Origin: JALHVH01 sp964585685
GTDB lineage: Bacteria > Acidobacteriota > Aminicenantia > Aminicenantales > Saccharicenantaceae
Direction of reading: 5' to 3'
DNA: 64,000 nt
Assembly: GCA_964585685.1 (NCBI GenBank)
Contig: CAZPEP010000044.1
Coordinates: 26,669-90,668, forward strand
Shown: one piece after another, positions 7,746 to 16,291 of the stretch
How positions within the stretch are numbered: the first letter of the stretch is position 1
Layout of the letters: the number at the start of each line of letters is the position of its first letter
Translations under genes and position numbers: made by a program
The notes under the pieces: generated by a model
What the model saw: only the letters and a program-made list of their open reading frames with translations
Database searches by the model: none
Told to the model about the DNA's origin: nothing

Positions 7746-8561
7746 TCAGACCTCCTCCGAGAACGAGTCGCGCAGCCTGTCGAAGACGGTGTACCCGATC
7801 ACGAACAACAGCAGGCCGGCGAGGAGGGTGACGCCGAGCTTTTTCCAATGGATCAGTTCCCCGTAGAACAGGCAGCTCTGATAGCCGCTGATGATGTGGG
7901 TCATGGGATTAAGGTTGAGGAGGACGCTAAGGAAGTGCGATTTTTTGATGGCCGGCAGGTCGAGCGAGTAGATGATCGGCGTGGAGAAGAACCAGAAGGT
8001 GAGGAGATTGGCCAGGATGTCCTTTATGTCGCGAAAATGCACGGTGAGCGATGAGATGAGCAGGCTGAGCCCCAGGCAGAAGACATACTGGACCAGGATG
8101 ACGACGGGCAAGAAGAGTATCCAGAGCGTAAACGACTTTCCCATGATTGGGATGAAGATGAGCAGGATGGGCAGACCGAACAGGAAATGGACGAGATTGC
8201 TCGTCACCGTGACCACGGGCAGGATCTCAGCCGGGAAAAGGATCTTCTTGATCAGGTTGCCGTTGATCATCAGGACGTTGGCCGATTCCAGGGACGATGA
8301 GGTGAACCAGGTCCAAGGCAGGACGCCGCAGAACATATATAGGGCATAAAGCCATGGCGTATCGCCGATGCTCAGGTCTTTGGGCTTGAGGATGAAGCCG
8401 AAGACGACCGTGTAGACGGTCATGAGGAGGAGGGGGTTAAAGAAGGACCAGAGGAAGCCCAGGACGGTGCCGCGATAACGGGCCTTGAGTTCCCGGCTGA
8501 CCAGATTCTGGATGAGGACCCGGTACTTCCATACTCCCTTTAGGTTCCGAAACAGGTTCAT
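7746..8561 (-). CDS. wzm: Polysaccharide ABC exporter permease (ABC-2 type)
   Basis: 271 residues with about six hydrophobic segments, of the Wzm/TagG/KpsM ABC-2 family. The N-terminal amphipathic stretch LVSRELKARYRGTVLGF, the coupling region of these permeases, precedes the first membrane helix. It lies directly upstream of its ATPase, with which the half-transporters assemble. The start overlaps the preceding methyltransferase gene by 4 bases (ATGA). Confidence 0.88.
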   Translation of the reverse strand: MNLFRNLKGVWKYRVLIQNLVSRELKARYRGTVLGFLWSFFNPLLLMTVYTVVFGFILKPKDLSIGDTPWLYALYMFCGVLPWTWFTSSSLESANVLMINGNLIKKILFPAEILPVVTVTSNLVHFLFGLPILLIFIPIMGKSFTLWILFLPVVILVQYVFCLGLSLLISSLTVHFRDIKDILANLLTFWFFSTPIIYSLDLPAIKKSHFLSVLLNLNPMTHIISGYQSCLFYGELIHWKKLGVTLLAGLLLFVIGYTVFDRLRDSFSEEV

Positions 8562-9301
8562 GGCCCCGTCCTCCCGGAAAAGACCGCCTCAGCCTCGGCG
8601 GTGTACTCCCCGTCTCTGCCGTAGAGGATGAAGTGCGGAAGGACCCGTGTCTCAGGAGACTCGCGCCCGCACTCCACCAGGAAAAGATTGGCCGCTTGGC
8701 CCTCGCGCGGGCAAATGGGCCGGATGGCCTTGAGTTTCAGGTCATGCCCGTTCACAGCGTCTTCGAAGTCCTTTCTCCGCCTTTCCGGATAGACGAAATA
8801 GGCCCGGCCGCCTCCTTTGAGGAAGGCCCGAGTCGCCCGCATTATATCAAAAATGTCGCCGTTAATCTCATGCTTGGCGACGCTCTTCTCCTCGCTCGCA
8901 CTGAGCCGGCCGGTCCGGCCGCGGATATAGGGGGGATTGGCGAAGACGACGTCGAACCTCCGGCCGGGGTCCCACGTCCGGAAATCGGCCCGGACGACCT
9001 CGATCCGGTCTTCGAGCCCGTTGAGGATGACGTTCCGCCGGGCCAGGTCGGCCAGACCTTCCTGGATTTCAATGGCCGTGATGCGCGCGAACGGCTTGAT
9101 GCTGAGCAGGATGGAAATGACACCGCTCCCCGTCCCCAGCTCGAGGAGCTCGTCGGACGGACGCGTCCTCACGAAGTCCGCGAGGAGCGGGGCATCCACC
9201 GAGAACCGGTACCCCTTCCGCCCCTGGAGGATGCGGAAGCGCCCGTGGTAGAAAGGGTCCAGGGTCTCGTCCCGGTCATTCGGAGATCTCACTGCGCTCA
9301 T
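8558..9301 (-). CDS. SAM-dependent adenine-N6 methyltransferase, TrmN6-like
   Basis: 247 residues. Class I methyltransferase fold with the SAM loop LELGTGSGVISILLS near residues 47-61 and the N6-adenine/N6-glutamine motif NPPY in VVFANPPYIRGR. The N-terminal DPFYHGRFRILQGRKGYRFS is typical of the YfiC/TrmN6 group that methylates A37 of tRNA-Val. Start ATG 9301 lies 26 bases inside atpC; a GTG three codons later is possible. It is co-transcribed between the ATP synthase genes and the glycan exporter, with no obvious functional link. Confidence 0.75.
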   Translation of the reverse strand: MSAVRSPNDRDETLDPFYHGRFRILQGRKGYRFSVDAPLLADFVRTRPSDELLELGTGSGVISILLSIKPFARITAIEIQEGLADLARRNVILNGLEDRIEVVRADFRTWDPGRRFDVVFANPPYIRGRTGRLSASEEKSVAKHEINGDIFDIMRATRAFLKGGGRAYFVYPERRRKDFEDAVNGHDLKLKAIRPICPREGQAANLFLVECGRESPETRVLPHFILYGRDGEYTAEAEAVFSGRTGP

Positions 9302-9548
9302 TCTCGCTCATTTCGGTGACGACGACGACCTCGTCCGGCCGGACCTCGGCGAACCCGCCCTTGACGGCGAAACGCTCCTCGTCGCCGTTCGCCCGGTACG
9401 ACAGCACGCCGCGGCCGAGGGAGGCGTACAGAGGCCGGTGGCCCGGCAGGACCCCGATCTCCCCTTCCAGGGTCGGCAGGGAGACCGAGTCCGTGTCGGC
9501 GTCGACGAGGAGTCTCCGGGGCGTGATGACCTTGAGCCGGATCGTCAT
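9276..9548 (-). CDS. atpC: ATP synthase epsilon subunit, short form
   Basis: 90 residues. The N-terminal beta-sandwich of epsilon is complete (EGEIGVLPGHRPLYASL is recognisable), but the protein stops where the C-terminal two-helix regulatory domain should begin; typical epsilon has about 130-140 residues. ATP hydrolysis by this F1 may therefore lack epsilon inhibition. Start ATG 9548 overlaps the atpD stop (ATGA). The tail overlaps the downstream methyltransferase start by 26 bases. Confidence 0.9.
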   Translation of the reverse strand: MTIRLKVITPRRLLVDADTDSVSLPTLEGEIGVLPGHRPLYASLGRGVLSYRANGDEERFAVKGGFAEVRPDEVVVVTEMSENERSEISE

Positions 9549-10972
9549 GAGGACCGTAGCTCCTCGGTGCGCTCGACGACGTCCTCGATGGTCCCGGCCA
9601 TGTAGAACGCCTGCTCGGGCTTGTCGTCGTGGACGCCCTCGGAGATCTCCCGGAACCCGCGGACCGTCTCCTCGACCGTCACGTACTTGCCCGGCCGGCC
9701 CGTGAATTCCGAGGCCACGTGGAACGGCTGGGACATGAACCGCTGAATCTTCCGGGCCCGGGCGACGACGAGCTTGTCGTCCTCGGAGAGTTCCTCGATG
9801 CCCATGATGGCGATGATGTCCTGGAGGTCCTTGTACCTCTGGAGGATCTCCTTGACCCTGCGGGCGACCCGGTAGTGCTCCTCGCCGATGATCCTCGGGT
9901 CGAGGATACGGGAGAAAGAGGCCAGGGGGTCGACGGCCGGGTAGATGCCCATCGCCGTCAGCCCGCGGTCGAGGTTCGTCGTGGCGTCGAGGTGGGAGAA
10001 TGTCGTCGCCGGGGCGGGGTCCGTGAAATCGTCGGCCGGGACGTAGATGGCCTGAACCGAGGTGATGGACCCCTTCTTGGTCGAGGTGATCCGCTCCTCG
10101 AGCTCTCCCAGCTCGGTGGCCAGGTTCGGCTGATAGCCGACGGCCGAGGGCATCCGGCCCAGCAGGGCCGAGACCTCGGAACCCGCCTGGACGAACCGGA
10201 AGATGTTGTCGATGAACAGGAGGATATCCTGGCCGAGCTCGTCGCGGAAGTACTCGGCCATCGATAGGGCGGTCAGCCCGACCCGCACCCGGGCGCCCGG
10301 CGGCTCGGTCATCTGGCCGTAGACCAGAGTGGTCTTGTTGATAACGCCCGTGCCCTTCATCTCGAGCCATAGGTCGTTCCCCTCGCGCGTCCGCTCGCCG
10401 ACCCCGGCGAAGACGGAGACGCCCCCGTGCTTCATGGCCACGTTGTGGATGAGCTCCTGGATGATGATGGTCTTCCCGACGCCGGCCCCGCCGAATAGGC
10501 CGATCTTCCCGCCCTTGAGGAAAGGCTGGATGAGGTCGATGACCTTGATCCCGGTCTCGAAAACCTCGAGCCGGGTACTCTGGTCCTCGAGCGGCGGCGG
10601 GACGCGGTGGATGGAATACTTTTTGTCCGTCACCACGGGGCCCAAGTGGTCGATCGGCTCCCCGATGACGTTCAGGATGCGGCCGAGAGTCGCCTCGCCC
10701 ACCGGGACCTCGATCGGGACCCCGAGGCTCACCGCCTTCATGCCCCGGGACAGACCGTCGGTCGGGTGCATGGACACGCAGCGGACCTTATCCTCACCGA
10801 CGTGTTGTTCGACTTCGACGATGATGTCGATTGGCGTCGGGGCGTCGAACCCCTCGCTCGTGATCCGGATAGCCGTATAGATCGTCGGCAGCTCGCATTC
10901 CTTGAACAGCACGTCGACAACGGGTCCGATGACCTGTACGACTTTGCCGATGTTTCCTTTTGTCTCCGCCAT
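9545..10972 (-). CDS. atpD: ATP synthase F1 beta subunit
   Basis: 475 residues, catalytic subunit. P-loop GGAGVGKT near residue 160, then the GERTREGNDLW region and the DELSEED-like turn (EELSEDDK) that contacts gamma. ATG 10972 is preferred over an in-frame TTG at 10984 because GGAG sits 5 bases upstream and MAETKGNIGKVVQVIG is the expected N-terminus. It lies between atpG and atpC in the usual order. Confidence 0.97.
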   Translation of the reverse strand: MAETKGNIGKVVQVIGPVVDVLFKECELPTIYTAIRITSEGFDAPTPIDIIVEVEQHVGEDKVRCVSMHPTDGLSRGMKAVSLGVPIEVPVGEATLGRILNVIGEPIDHLGPVVTDKKYSIHRVPPPLEDQSTRLEVFETGIKVIDLIQPFLKGGKIGLFGGAGVGKTIIIQELIHNVAMKHGGVSVFAGVGERTREGNDLWLEMKGTGVINKTTLVYGQMTEPPGARVRVGLTALSMAEYFRDELGQDILLFIDNIFRFVQAGSEVSALLGRMPSAVGYQPNLATELGELEERITSTKKGSITSVQAIYVPADDFTDPAPATTFSHLDATTNLDRGLTAMGIYPAVDPLASFSRILDPRIIGEEHYRVARRVKEILQRYKDLQDIIAIMGIEELSEDDKLVVARARKIQRFMSQPFHVASEFTGRPGKYVTVEETVRGFREISEGVHDDKPEQAFYMAGTIEDVVERTEELRSS

Positions 10973-10993
10973 GTCAATCTCCAATCATAAAGG

Positions 10994-11857
10994 CTATTTG
11001 GCCAGCGCATCGACCGCGGTCATGATCTCCAGAAGTTCCTTGGTGATCGTCGCCTGCCGGATCTTGTTCAGCACGAGGACAAGGTCCGTGATGAGGTCCC
11101 CGGCGTTCTTGGTGGCGTTGTCCATGGCCATCATCCGGGCCGCCTGTTCAGCCGCCTGAGACTCGCCGAGAGCGTGGAGAACCTGGCTCTCCACGTAGAG
11201 GGGCAGGACCGCCGCGACCAGCCCGGCGGCCTCGGGCTCCCAGTCGGACGGGGCGGCAGGGACCCCGTCGGTGGCCGGCGGCAAGGACACCGGCAGTAGC
11301 CGGTCGACGACGATGCGGGGGGCGACGATGGACTTGAACTCGTTGTAAACGAGGTAGATCGCGTCGGTCCTTTGAAGGGCATAGAGCCTAATCAGGAACC
11401 CGGCGAGTTCCCGGACCTCGTCCCGGCCGAGCTTGTCCGTCCGTTCGGGATACGCCCGGTCGACGCGGAGGCGGGCCCTCCGGAACTCGTTGACGGCCTT
11501 TTTGCCTAAGAGGACGAGCCCCGGCTCGGCCGTCAGGGACTTTTCCTTGAGGAAGGACCGGGCCTTCGCCAGGAGGTTGGCGTTGAAAGCCCCGGCCAGG
11601 CCCTTGTCCGAAGTCACGATCACGACCTCGGCCTTCATCTCCCTCCGCTCGGCAAGCAGGGGATGGCCCTCCGCCCCCGCCAGGGAGGCGACCCGGGCGG
11701 CGATCTCGGGGAAGACGTGCCAATACGGCCTCGATTCGAGGACGTGCCTATGGGCATTTTTATACTTGACCATTGAGACGGTCTTCATCGCCTGGGTGAT
11801 CTGCTGGCTGTTCCGGACGCTCCGGATGCGTCGGCGGAGGTTGATGAGGGTGGGCAC
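10994..11857 (-). CDS. atpG: ATP synthase F1 gamma subunit
   Basis: 287 residues, central rotor stalk. The N-terminal helix INLRRRIRSVRNSQQITQAM and the C-terminal helix with MAMDNATKNA are the family hallmarks. Start GTG 11857 comes one base after the atpA stop. Longer readings of the frame run into atpA and are rejected. Confidence 0.95.
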   Translation of the reverse strand: MPTLINLRRRIRSVRNSQQITQAMKTVSMVKYKNAHRHVLESRPYWHVFPEIAARVASLAGAEGHPLLAERREMKAEVVIVTSDKGLAGAFNANLLAKARSFLKEKSLTAEPGLVLLGKKAVNEFRRARLRVDRAYPERTDKLGRDEVRELAGFLIRLYALQRTDAIYLVYNEFKSIVAPRIVVDRLLPVSLPPATDGVPAAPSDWEPEAAGLVAAVLPLYVESQVLHALGESQAAEQAARMMAMDNATKNAGDLITDLVLVLNKIRQATITKELLEIMTAVDALAK

Positions 11858-11858
11858 G

Positions 11859-13385
11859 CTATTTCGCCGCCGCTTTGAACCGGACGTTGAATTCGGCGAG
11901 GGCCGCTCCGATGTCCTCGTCAAGGGACGCGTCGATCTGCTTTTTCGTGGCGATCCGGGTCAGCAAGTCAGGCCGCTCCGCCTCGACGAACGCGAAAAGC
12001 TTCTTTTCGTATTCCCGGACCCGGTCGAGACCGAAAACGTCGAGGAACCCGCGGTTACCGGCGTAAATAATGAGGACCTGCTTCTCCACCGGGAGCGGGA
12101 CGAACTGGTCCTGCTTGAGAATCTCGGTCAGTCGCACGCCCCTGTCGAGCTGGGCCTGACTCGTCTTATCGAGCTCCGTCCCGAACTGGGCGAATGTCTG
12201 GAGCTCGCGATACTGGGTCAGATCGAGCCGGAGCCTACCGGCAACCTGCTTCATGGCCTTGATCTGGGCGTTCCCGCCGACCCGAGAGACCGAGATGCCG
12301 ACATCGATGGCGGGCCGGATGCCCGAGTTGAAAAGCTCGGGAACGAGGTAGATCTGCCCGTCGGTGATGGAAATGACGTTGGTCGGGATGTATCCTGAGA
12401 CGTCCCCGGCCTGGGTCTCGATGATCGGCACGGCCGTGAGGGATCCGCCGCCCTGCTCGTCGTTGAGCTTGGCCGCCCGCTCGAGGAGTCGGGAGTGAAG
12501 ATAGAAGACGTCGCCCGGGTAGGCCTCCCGTCCCGGTGGGCGCCTCAGGAGGAGGGAGATCTCGCGGTAGGCCGCGGCGTGCTTTGACAGGTCGTCGTAG
12601 ATGATGAGGGCGTGCCCACCGTTGTCCCGGAAGTACTCGCCGATGGCGCAGCCCGAATAGGGGGCCAGGTACTGGAGGGGGGACGGGTCGCTGGCCGAGG
12701 ACGCGACGACGATGGTGTACTCCATAGCCCCATGGTCCTCGAGGCTCTTGACGATCTGGGCGATCGTCGAGTTCTTCTGGCCGATAGCAACGTAGACGCA
12801 GATGACGCCGGAGCCCTTCTGATTGAGGATCGTGTCGGTGGCGATGACGGTCTTGCCGGTCTGGCGGTCGCCGATGATGAGCTCGCGCTGGCCGCGCCCG
12901 ATAGGGATGATGGCGTCGATGGCCTTGATGCCCGTCTGGAGGGGCTCCCGTACCGGTTGGCGCTCCACGACGCCAGGGGCGAGCCGTTCGATGGCCATGT
13001 AGACGTCGGTCCTGATGGGGCCCTTCCCGTCCAGCGGCTTCCCCAGGGGATTGACCACGCGGCCGATGAGGGCCGGCCCGGCGGGAACCTGCATGATCTT
13101 ATGGGTCCTCTTGACCACGTCGCCTTCCCTGACGAGGGAACTCTCGCCGAGGAGGACGGCCCCTACGCTTTCCTCCTCCAGGTTCAGGGCGATCCCGAAA
13201 ACGCCCTGGGGGAACTCGAGCAGTTCGTTGTACATCGCGTGGTCTAGACCATGGATCCGGGCGATGCCGTCGCCGACCGAGGTCACCGTCCCGACCTCCC
13301 GGATGTCGACGTAGCTCTCGTAGCCCTCGATCTGGCGCTGGATGATTTTCGTGATCTCGTCGGCTTTGATGTCCATGGTCGTCAC
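11859..13385 (-). CDS. atpA: ATP synthase F1 alpha subunit
   Basis: 508 residues from GTG 13385; ATG 13376, three codons in, is an alternative. P-loop GDRQTGKT near residue 170 and SRVGGNAQIKAMK near 370 mark the nucleotide-binding alpha subunit. The GTG overlaps the atpH stop (GTGA) and has AGGG upstream. It forms the catalytic hexamer with AtpD. Confidence 0.97.
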   Translation of the reverse strand: MTTMDIKADEITKIIQRQIEGYESYVDIREVGTVTSVGDGIARIHGLDHAMYNELLEFPQGVFGIALNLEEESVGAVLLGESSLVREGDVVKRTHKIMQVPAGPALIGRVVNPLGKPLDGKGPIRTDVYMAIERLAPGVVERQPVREPLQTGIKAIDAIIPIGRGQRELIIGDRQTGKTVIATDTILNQKGSGVICVYVAIGQKNSTIAQIVKSLEDHGAMEYTIVVASSASDPSPLQYLAPYSGCAIGEYFRDNGGHALIIYDDLSKHAAAYREISLLLRRPPGREAYPGDVFYLHSRLLERAAKLNDEQGGGSLTAVPIIETQAGDVSGYIPTNVISITDGQIYLVPELFNSGIRPAIDVGISVSRVGGNAQIKAMKQVAGRLRLDLTQYRELQTFAQFGTELDKTSQAQLDRGVRLTEILKQDQFVPLPVEKQVLIIYAGNRGFLDVFGLDRVREYEKKLFAFVEAERPDLLTRIATKKQIDASLDEDIGAALAEFNVRFKAAAK

Positions 13386-13927
13386 TGCCCTTCCGTGATC
13401 TTTTCCTTGAGCCTGAGGAGGTCGCCCGCGACCGAGGCGTCGTAGACGATGTTCCCCTTCCGGAGGGCCAGCCCCCCGATGATCCCTGGGTCGATCCGGT
13501 AGCCCAGGCTCACCGGCCTTCCCTCCAGGCGCTCGAGGGCCGCCTCCAGGCGGACCTTCTGATCGTCCGTCAGCGGGACGACTGAAGAGACCTCGAGTGT
13601 CGCAACCCCCCGTCTCTCGTTCCAGGCCTCGGGAGCGCCAGTCACGATCTCCGGGAGGAGCTCCAGCCGCCCGTGCTCTGCGAGGAGGAGGACGAGCCGG
13701 ACGGTCTTGTCCAGGGCGCTCGCCCTTTCGAGGACCTCGCGGACGATCCCGGCCTTCTTCCGGGCGTTCATAAAGGGGTTCACCAGGGCCCGCCGGAGGT
13801 CGTCCCGGTCCCGGACCAGGCCGGCGAAGCCCTCGAGCTCCCCGAGGGCCCGGCGGAACTCGGCCCCGTCCGCTAGGGCGGCAACAAGCCCCTGGGTATA
13901 CTTCTTAACCAGAATGGGATTTTTCAT
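13382..13927 (-). CDS. atpH: ATP synthase F1 delta subunit
   Basis: 181 residues, OSCP/delta family: the N-terminal helical bundle begins VKKYTQGLVAALADG, and the C-terminal region carries the family pattern DPGIIGGLALRKGNIVYDASV. It links the peripheral stalk to the F1 head. It overlaps the 3' end of atpF by 23 bases and atpA by 4, implying coupled translation. Confidence 0.92.
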   Translation of the reverse strand: MKNPILVKKYTQGLVAALADGAEFRRALGELEGFAGLVRDRDDLRRALVNPFMNARKKAGIVREVLERASALDKTVRLVLLLAEHGRLELLPEIVTGAPEAWNERRGVATLEVSSVVPLTDDQKVRLEAALERLEGRPVSLGYRIDPGIIGGLALRKGNIVYDASVAGDLLRLKEKITEGQ

Positions 13928-14489
13928 TCAGCCTGGAAAGCCTTTCAATGGACTTGTCGACGAGCGCGCCCTGATCCCCCGCGGTGAGCCCTTTGCGGAT
14001 CCTCTCCCGGGCGATCGAGGTCGCGGCTTCGGCGACGAAAGCTTTGAGCTCCCGGACGGCGGTCTTGGCCTGGGCGTCAATCTCCCTCCCGGCAAGGTCC
14101 CTGAGCCGAGCGCCCTCCTCGTCGGCCGCCCGCGCGATCCGTTCCTTCTCGAGCCGCCCGCGCGAAGCGGCCTCCGCCTTCATTCGCCCGATCTCGGCGG
14201 CGACGCCGTCCAGCCTCGTCCCGGCCGCCGCGCGCTTCTCCTCGGCCTCGACCCGGGAGGCATGAGCCTCGTCGAGGGAACGCCTGACGTCCGCCGATCG
14301 CTTTTCGAGGAGCGTCCGGACGGGCTTGTGGAGGAGAAAGCCCAGCCCGCCGAAGAGGATGAGGAAATTGACAACCTTCCCCAGGAAATTCATGGGGGCT
14401 GCCGGGCGCCCGCCTTCCTCGGGGCTCGCCCCCATAAAGAGGAGCGCGAGGAGGATGATTGCGGCGGGTCCGATCTTCTTGAGCTTCAA
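13905..14489 (-). CDS. atpF: ATP synthase F0 b subunit
   Basis: 194 residues. A signal-like hydrophobic start (about residues 6-22) is followed by the b-type membrane segment (NFLGKVVNFLILFGGLGFLL, about 34-53) and a long charged coiled coil that forms the peripheral stalk. The extra hydrophobic N-terminus before the membrane segment suggests a cleavable signal or a second helix. It overlaps the b' gene by 4 bases. Confidence 0.88.
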   Translation of the reverse strand: MKLKKIGPAAIILLALLFMGASPEEGGRPAAPMNFLGKVVNFLILFGGLGFLLHKPVRTLLEKRSADVRRSLDEAHASRVEAEEKRAAAGTRLDGVAAEIGRMKAEAASRGRLEKERIARAADEEGARLRDLAGREIDAQAKTAVRELKAFVAEAATSIARERIRKGLTAGDQGALVDKSIERLSRLNEKSHSG

Positions 14490-14902
14490 TGCGCGACCTT
14501 CTTTTCGATGATGTCAGCCAAGCGCCCAGCTTCGCCCTCGAGCTGGTCCTTGAGCCGGCGGACCTGGTCCTCGATCTCGGCCTTAGCCTTCTCGATCCGG
14601 TCTCGGGCGTCCGCCTGGACCTCGGAGATGATTCGAGCCTTTTCCCCGAGGGCCTGGGCCTCGAGCTCCTCCCTGAGCCGTTCGGAGGAAGCCCGGGCCT
14701 CCTTAATCTCATCCTCGATCCGGCGGAGGTCCAGCTCGCCGGCCTCCAAGGCCTCCCGGGTCGCTTCTCTGTCCGCGGACTCGCTGGCTCGCCGTTTCTC
14801 CATGATCCGGCCCACAGGTTTGAAGAACACCCGGGTCAGGACGAGGACGAGGATCCAGACCAGGAGGAAGATGACGATGAACGTAAGATCGATGGCCAAC
14901 AT
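14486..14902 (-). CDS. atpX: ATP synthase F0 b' subunit (second b-type stalk)
   Basis: 138 residues: one N-terminal transmembrane helix (about 4-27), FFKPVGRIMEKR at the exit, then an almost uninterrupted charged coiled coil. Paired b and b' genes imply a heterodimeric peripheral stalk. This is the promoter-proximal gene of the run. The a (atpB) and c (atpE) genes are not in the window. Confidence 0.85.
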   Translation of the reverse strand: MLAIDLTFIVIFLLVWILVLVLTRVFFKPVGRIMEKRRASESADREATREALEAGELDLRRIEDEIKEARASSERLREELEAQALGEKARIISEVQADARDRIEKAKAEIEDQVRRLKDQLEGEAGRLADIIEKKVAH

Positions 14903-14929
14903 GTCATTTTCCTGTCCGTAAGCGAAAAA

Positions 14930-14958
14930 AATGTAACATTTTCAGGCCGAAAAAGCAA
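14930..14958 (-). promoter_or_regulatory. Promoter of the ATP synthase operon
   Basis: On the minus strand TTGCTT (plus 14953-14958) and TACATT (plus 14930-14935) with a 17-base spacer, plus an extended -10 TG. The leader is about 20 bases and contains AGGAAA before the ATG at 14902. It probably drives everything down to 5980, since no gap larger than 21 bases occurs in the run. Confidence 0.6.
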
Positions 14959-14992
14959 CTCGCCCCCCCGGCACCGCCCGTCCCGCCGGGGA

Positions 14993-16291
14993 TCAGGGCT
15001 CTCCGCGGGGAAGCGCCCTCTTGATTTCCCCGACGAGGAACAGGGAGCCTGCCGCCAGGATGGGCGTCCGCGCCCCGGCGAGGCGCTTGGCCAGTTCCAG
15101 GGCCTTCCCGACGTCCGGCTCGGTCAGAATATTGTCCCGGCGCCCCTTCCAGCAGCGGAGCACCTCCTCCGGTTCCGCCGCCCGGGCCATCGGGACCCTC
15201 GTCAGGATGACCGTCCGGGCCAGGGGGAATAGGGGCGCGGCGATCGCCCGGATGTCCTTGTCCTTCATCGAGTCAAAGATCAGAATGACCGGTTTCCGGA
15301 CGATGTCGCGGACATAGGCGGCGAGCGCGGCGGCGCCCTCGGGGTTGTGGGCTCCGTCCAGGATGACCAGCGGCTTCAGGCCGATCCTCTCGAGGCGGCC
15401 TTCCCAATGGGTGCGGCCGACGGCCTCGACCGTCTTCCGTCGATCAAGCGGCCTCCAGACCCGGCCGAGGACCTCGGCCGCCCGAATGGTCACGGCCGCG
15501 TTCTCGCCCTGATGGAACCCCGGGAGGGACGGCTTGAATTCGTATCGGGTTCGTCCCGTGTTATATGCGAACTTGAAACCGCCCTTCGCCGGGCGGGAGG
15601 CGAAAGCCGTTCCGGGGCCGAAGACCTCGATGACGGGAGCCCGGAGTTCCCGGGCCCGCCGGCGGATCACCCTCAGGGCCGTTCCCTCGCGGACGCCGCA
15701 GACGAGCGGGACGCTTTCCTTGATGATCCCCGCCTTCTCGAAGGCGACCTCTCCCAGCGTGCGCCCCAGGTAATTCTGATGGTCCATGGATACGGTCGTG
15801 ATGACGGACAGAAGAGGCGTCACCGCGTTTGTGGCGTCGAACCTCCCGCCCATGCCGACCTCAAGGACCGCGAAGTCGACGGCTTCTTCTGCGAAATGGA
15901 CCAGGGCCGCCGCCGTGAGGACCTCGAAGTACGTCGGCGGGTGGACGAGGCCCCCGGAGACAAGGAGCGCTTCGGCCCCTTTCCTGACGGCCGCAAGGGT
16001 GCGGCAGAAGTCCTTTTCGGGAATGATGTCGTCGCCGATCCGGATCCGCTCCTCGACGCTGACGAGATGGGGGGACGTGTACAGACCGGTCCGGAAGCCA
16101 TGGTCTGACAGGATGCGGGCGAGCATGGCGGCGACCGACCCCTTTCCGTTCGTCCCTGCGATTAGGGCGGAAGGGAACCTCCGGTCGGGATCCCCGAGGG
16201 ACCCGAGAAGCGCCCGGATGTTTTCGAGGCCGAGCTTGATCCCGAACCGCTGGAGGGATTTCAGGTACTCGAGGCACCGCCCATGGGTCAT
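14993..16291 (-). CDS. folC: Dihydrofolate synthase / folylpolyglutamate synthase
   Basis: 432 residues, Mur-ligase family. ATP loop AGTNGKGSVAAML near residues 45-57, Mg/His region MDHQNYLG, and ILDGAHNPEG in the C-terminal Rossmann-like domain are all folC signatures. It adds glutamate to dihydropteroate and polyglutamylates folates in the cytoplasm. ATG 16291 overlaps the accD stop (ATGA); the accD-folC pairing is widespread in bacteria. Confidence 0.93.
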   Translation of the reverse strand: MTHGRCLEYLKSLQRFGIKLGLENIRALLGSLGDPDRRFPSALIAGTNGKGSVAAMLARILSDHGFRTGLYTSPHLVSVEERIRIGDDIIPEKDFCRTLAAVRKGAEALLVSGGLVHPPTYFEVLTAAALVHFAEEAVDFAVLEVGMGGRFDATNAVTPLLSVITTVSMDHQNYLGRTLGEVAFEKAGIIKESVPLVCGVREGTALRVIRRRARELRAPVIEVFGPGTAFASRPAKGGFKFAYNTGRTRYEFKPSLPGFHQGENAAVTIRAAEVLGRVWRPLDRRKTVEAVGRTHWEGRLERIGLKPLVILDGAHNPEGAAALAAYVRDIVRKPVILIFDSMKDKDIRAIAAPLFPLARTVILTRVPMARAAEPEEVLRCWKGRRDNILTEPDVGKALELAKRLAGARTPILAAGSLFLVGEIKRALPRGEP

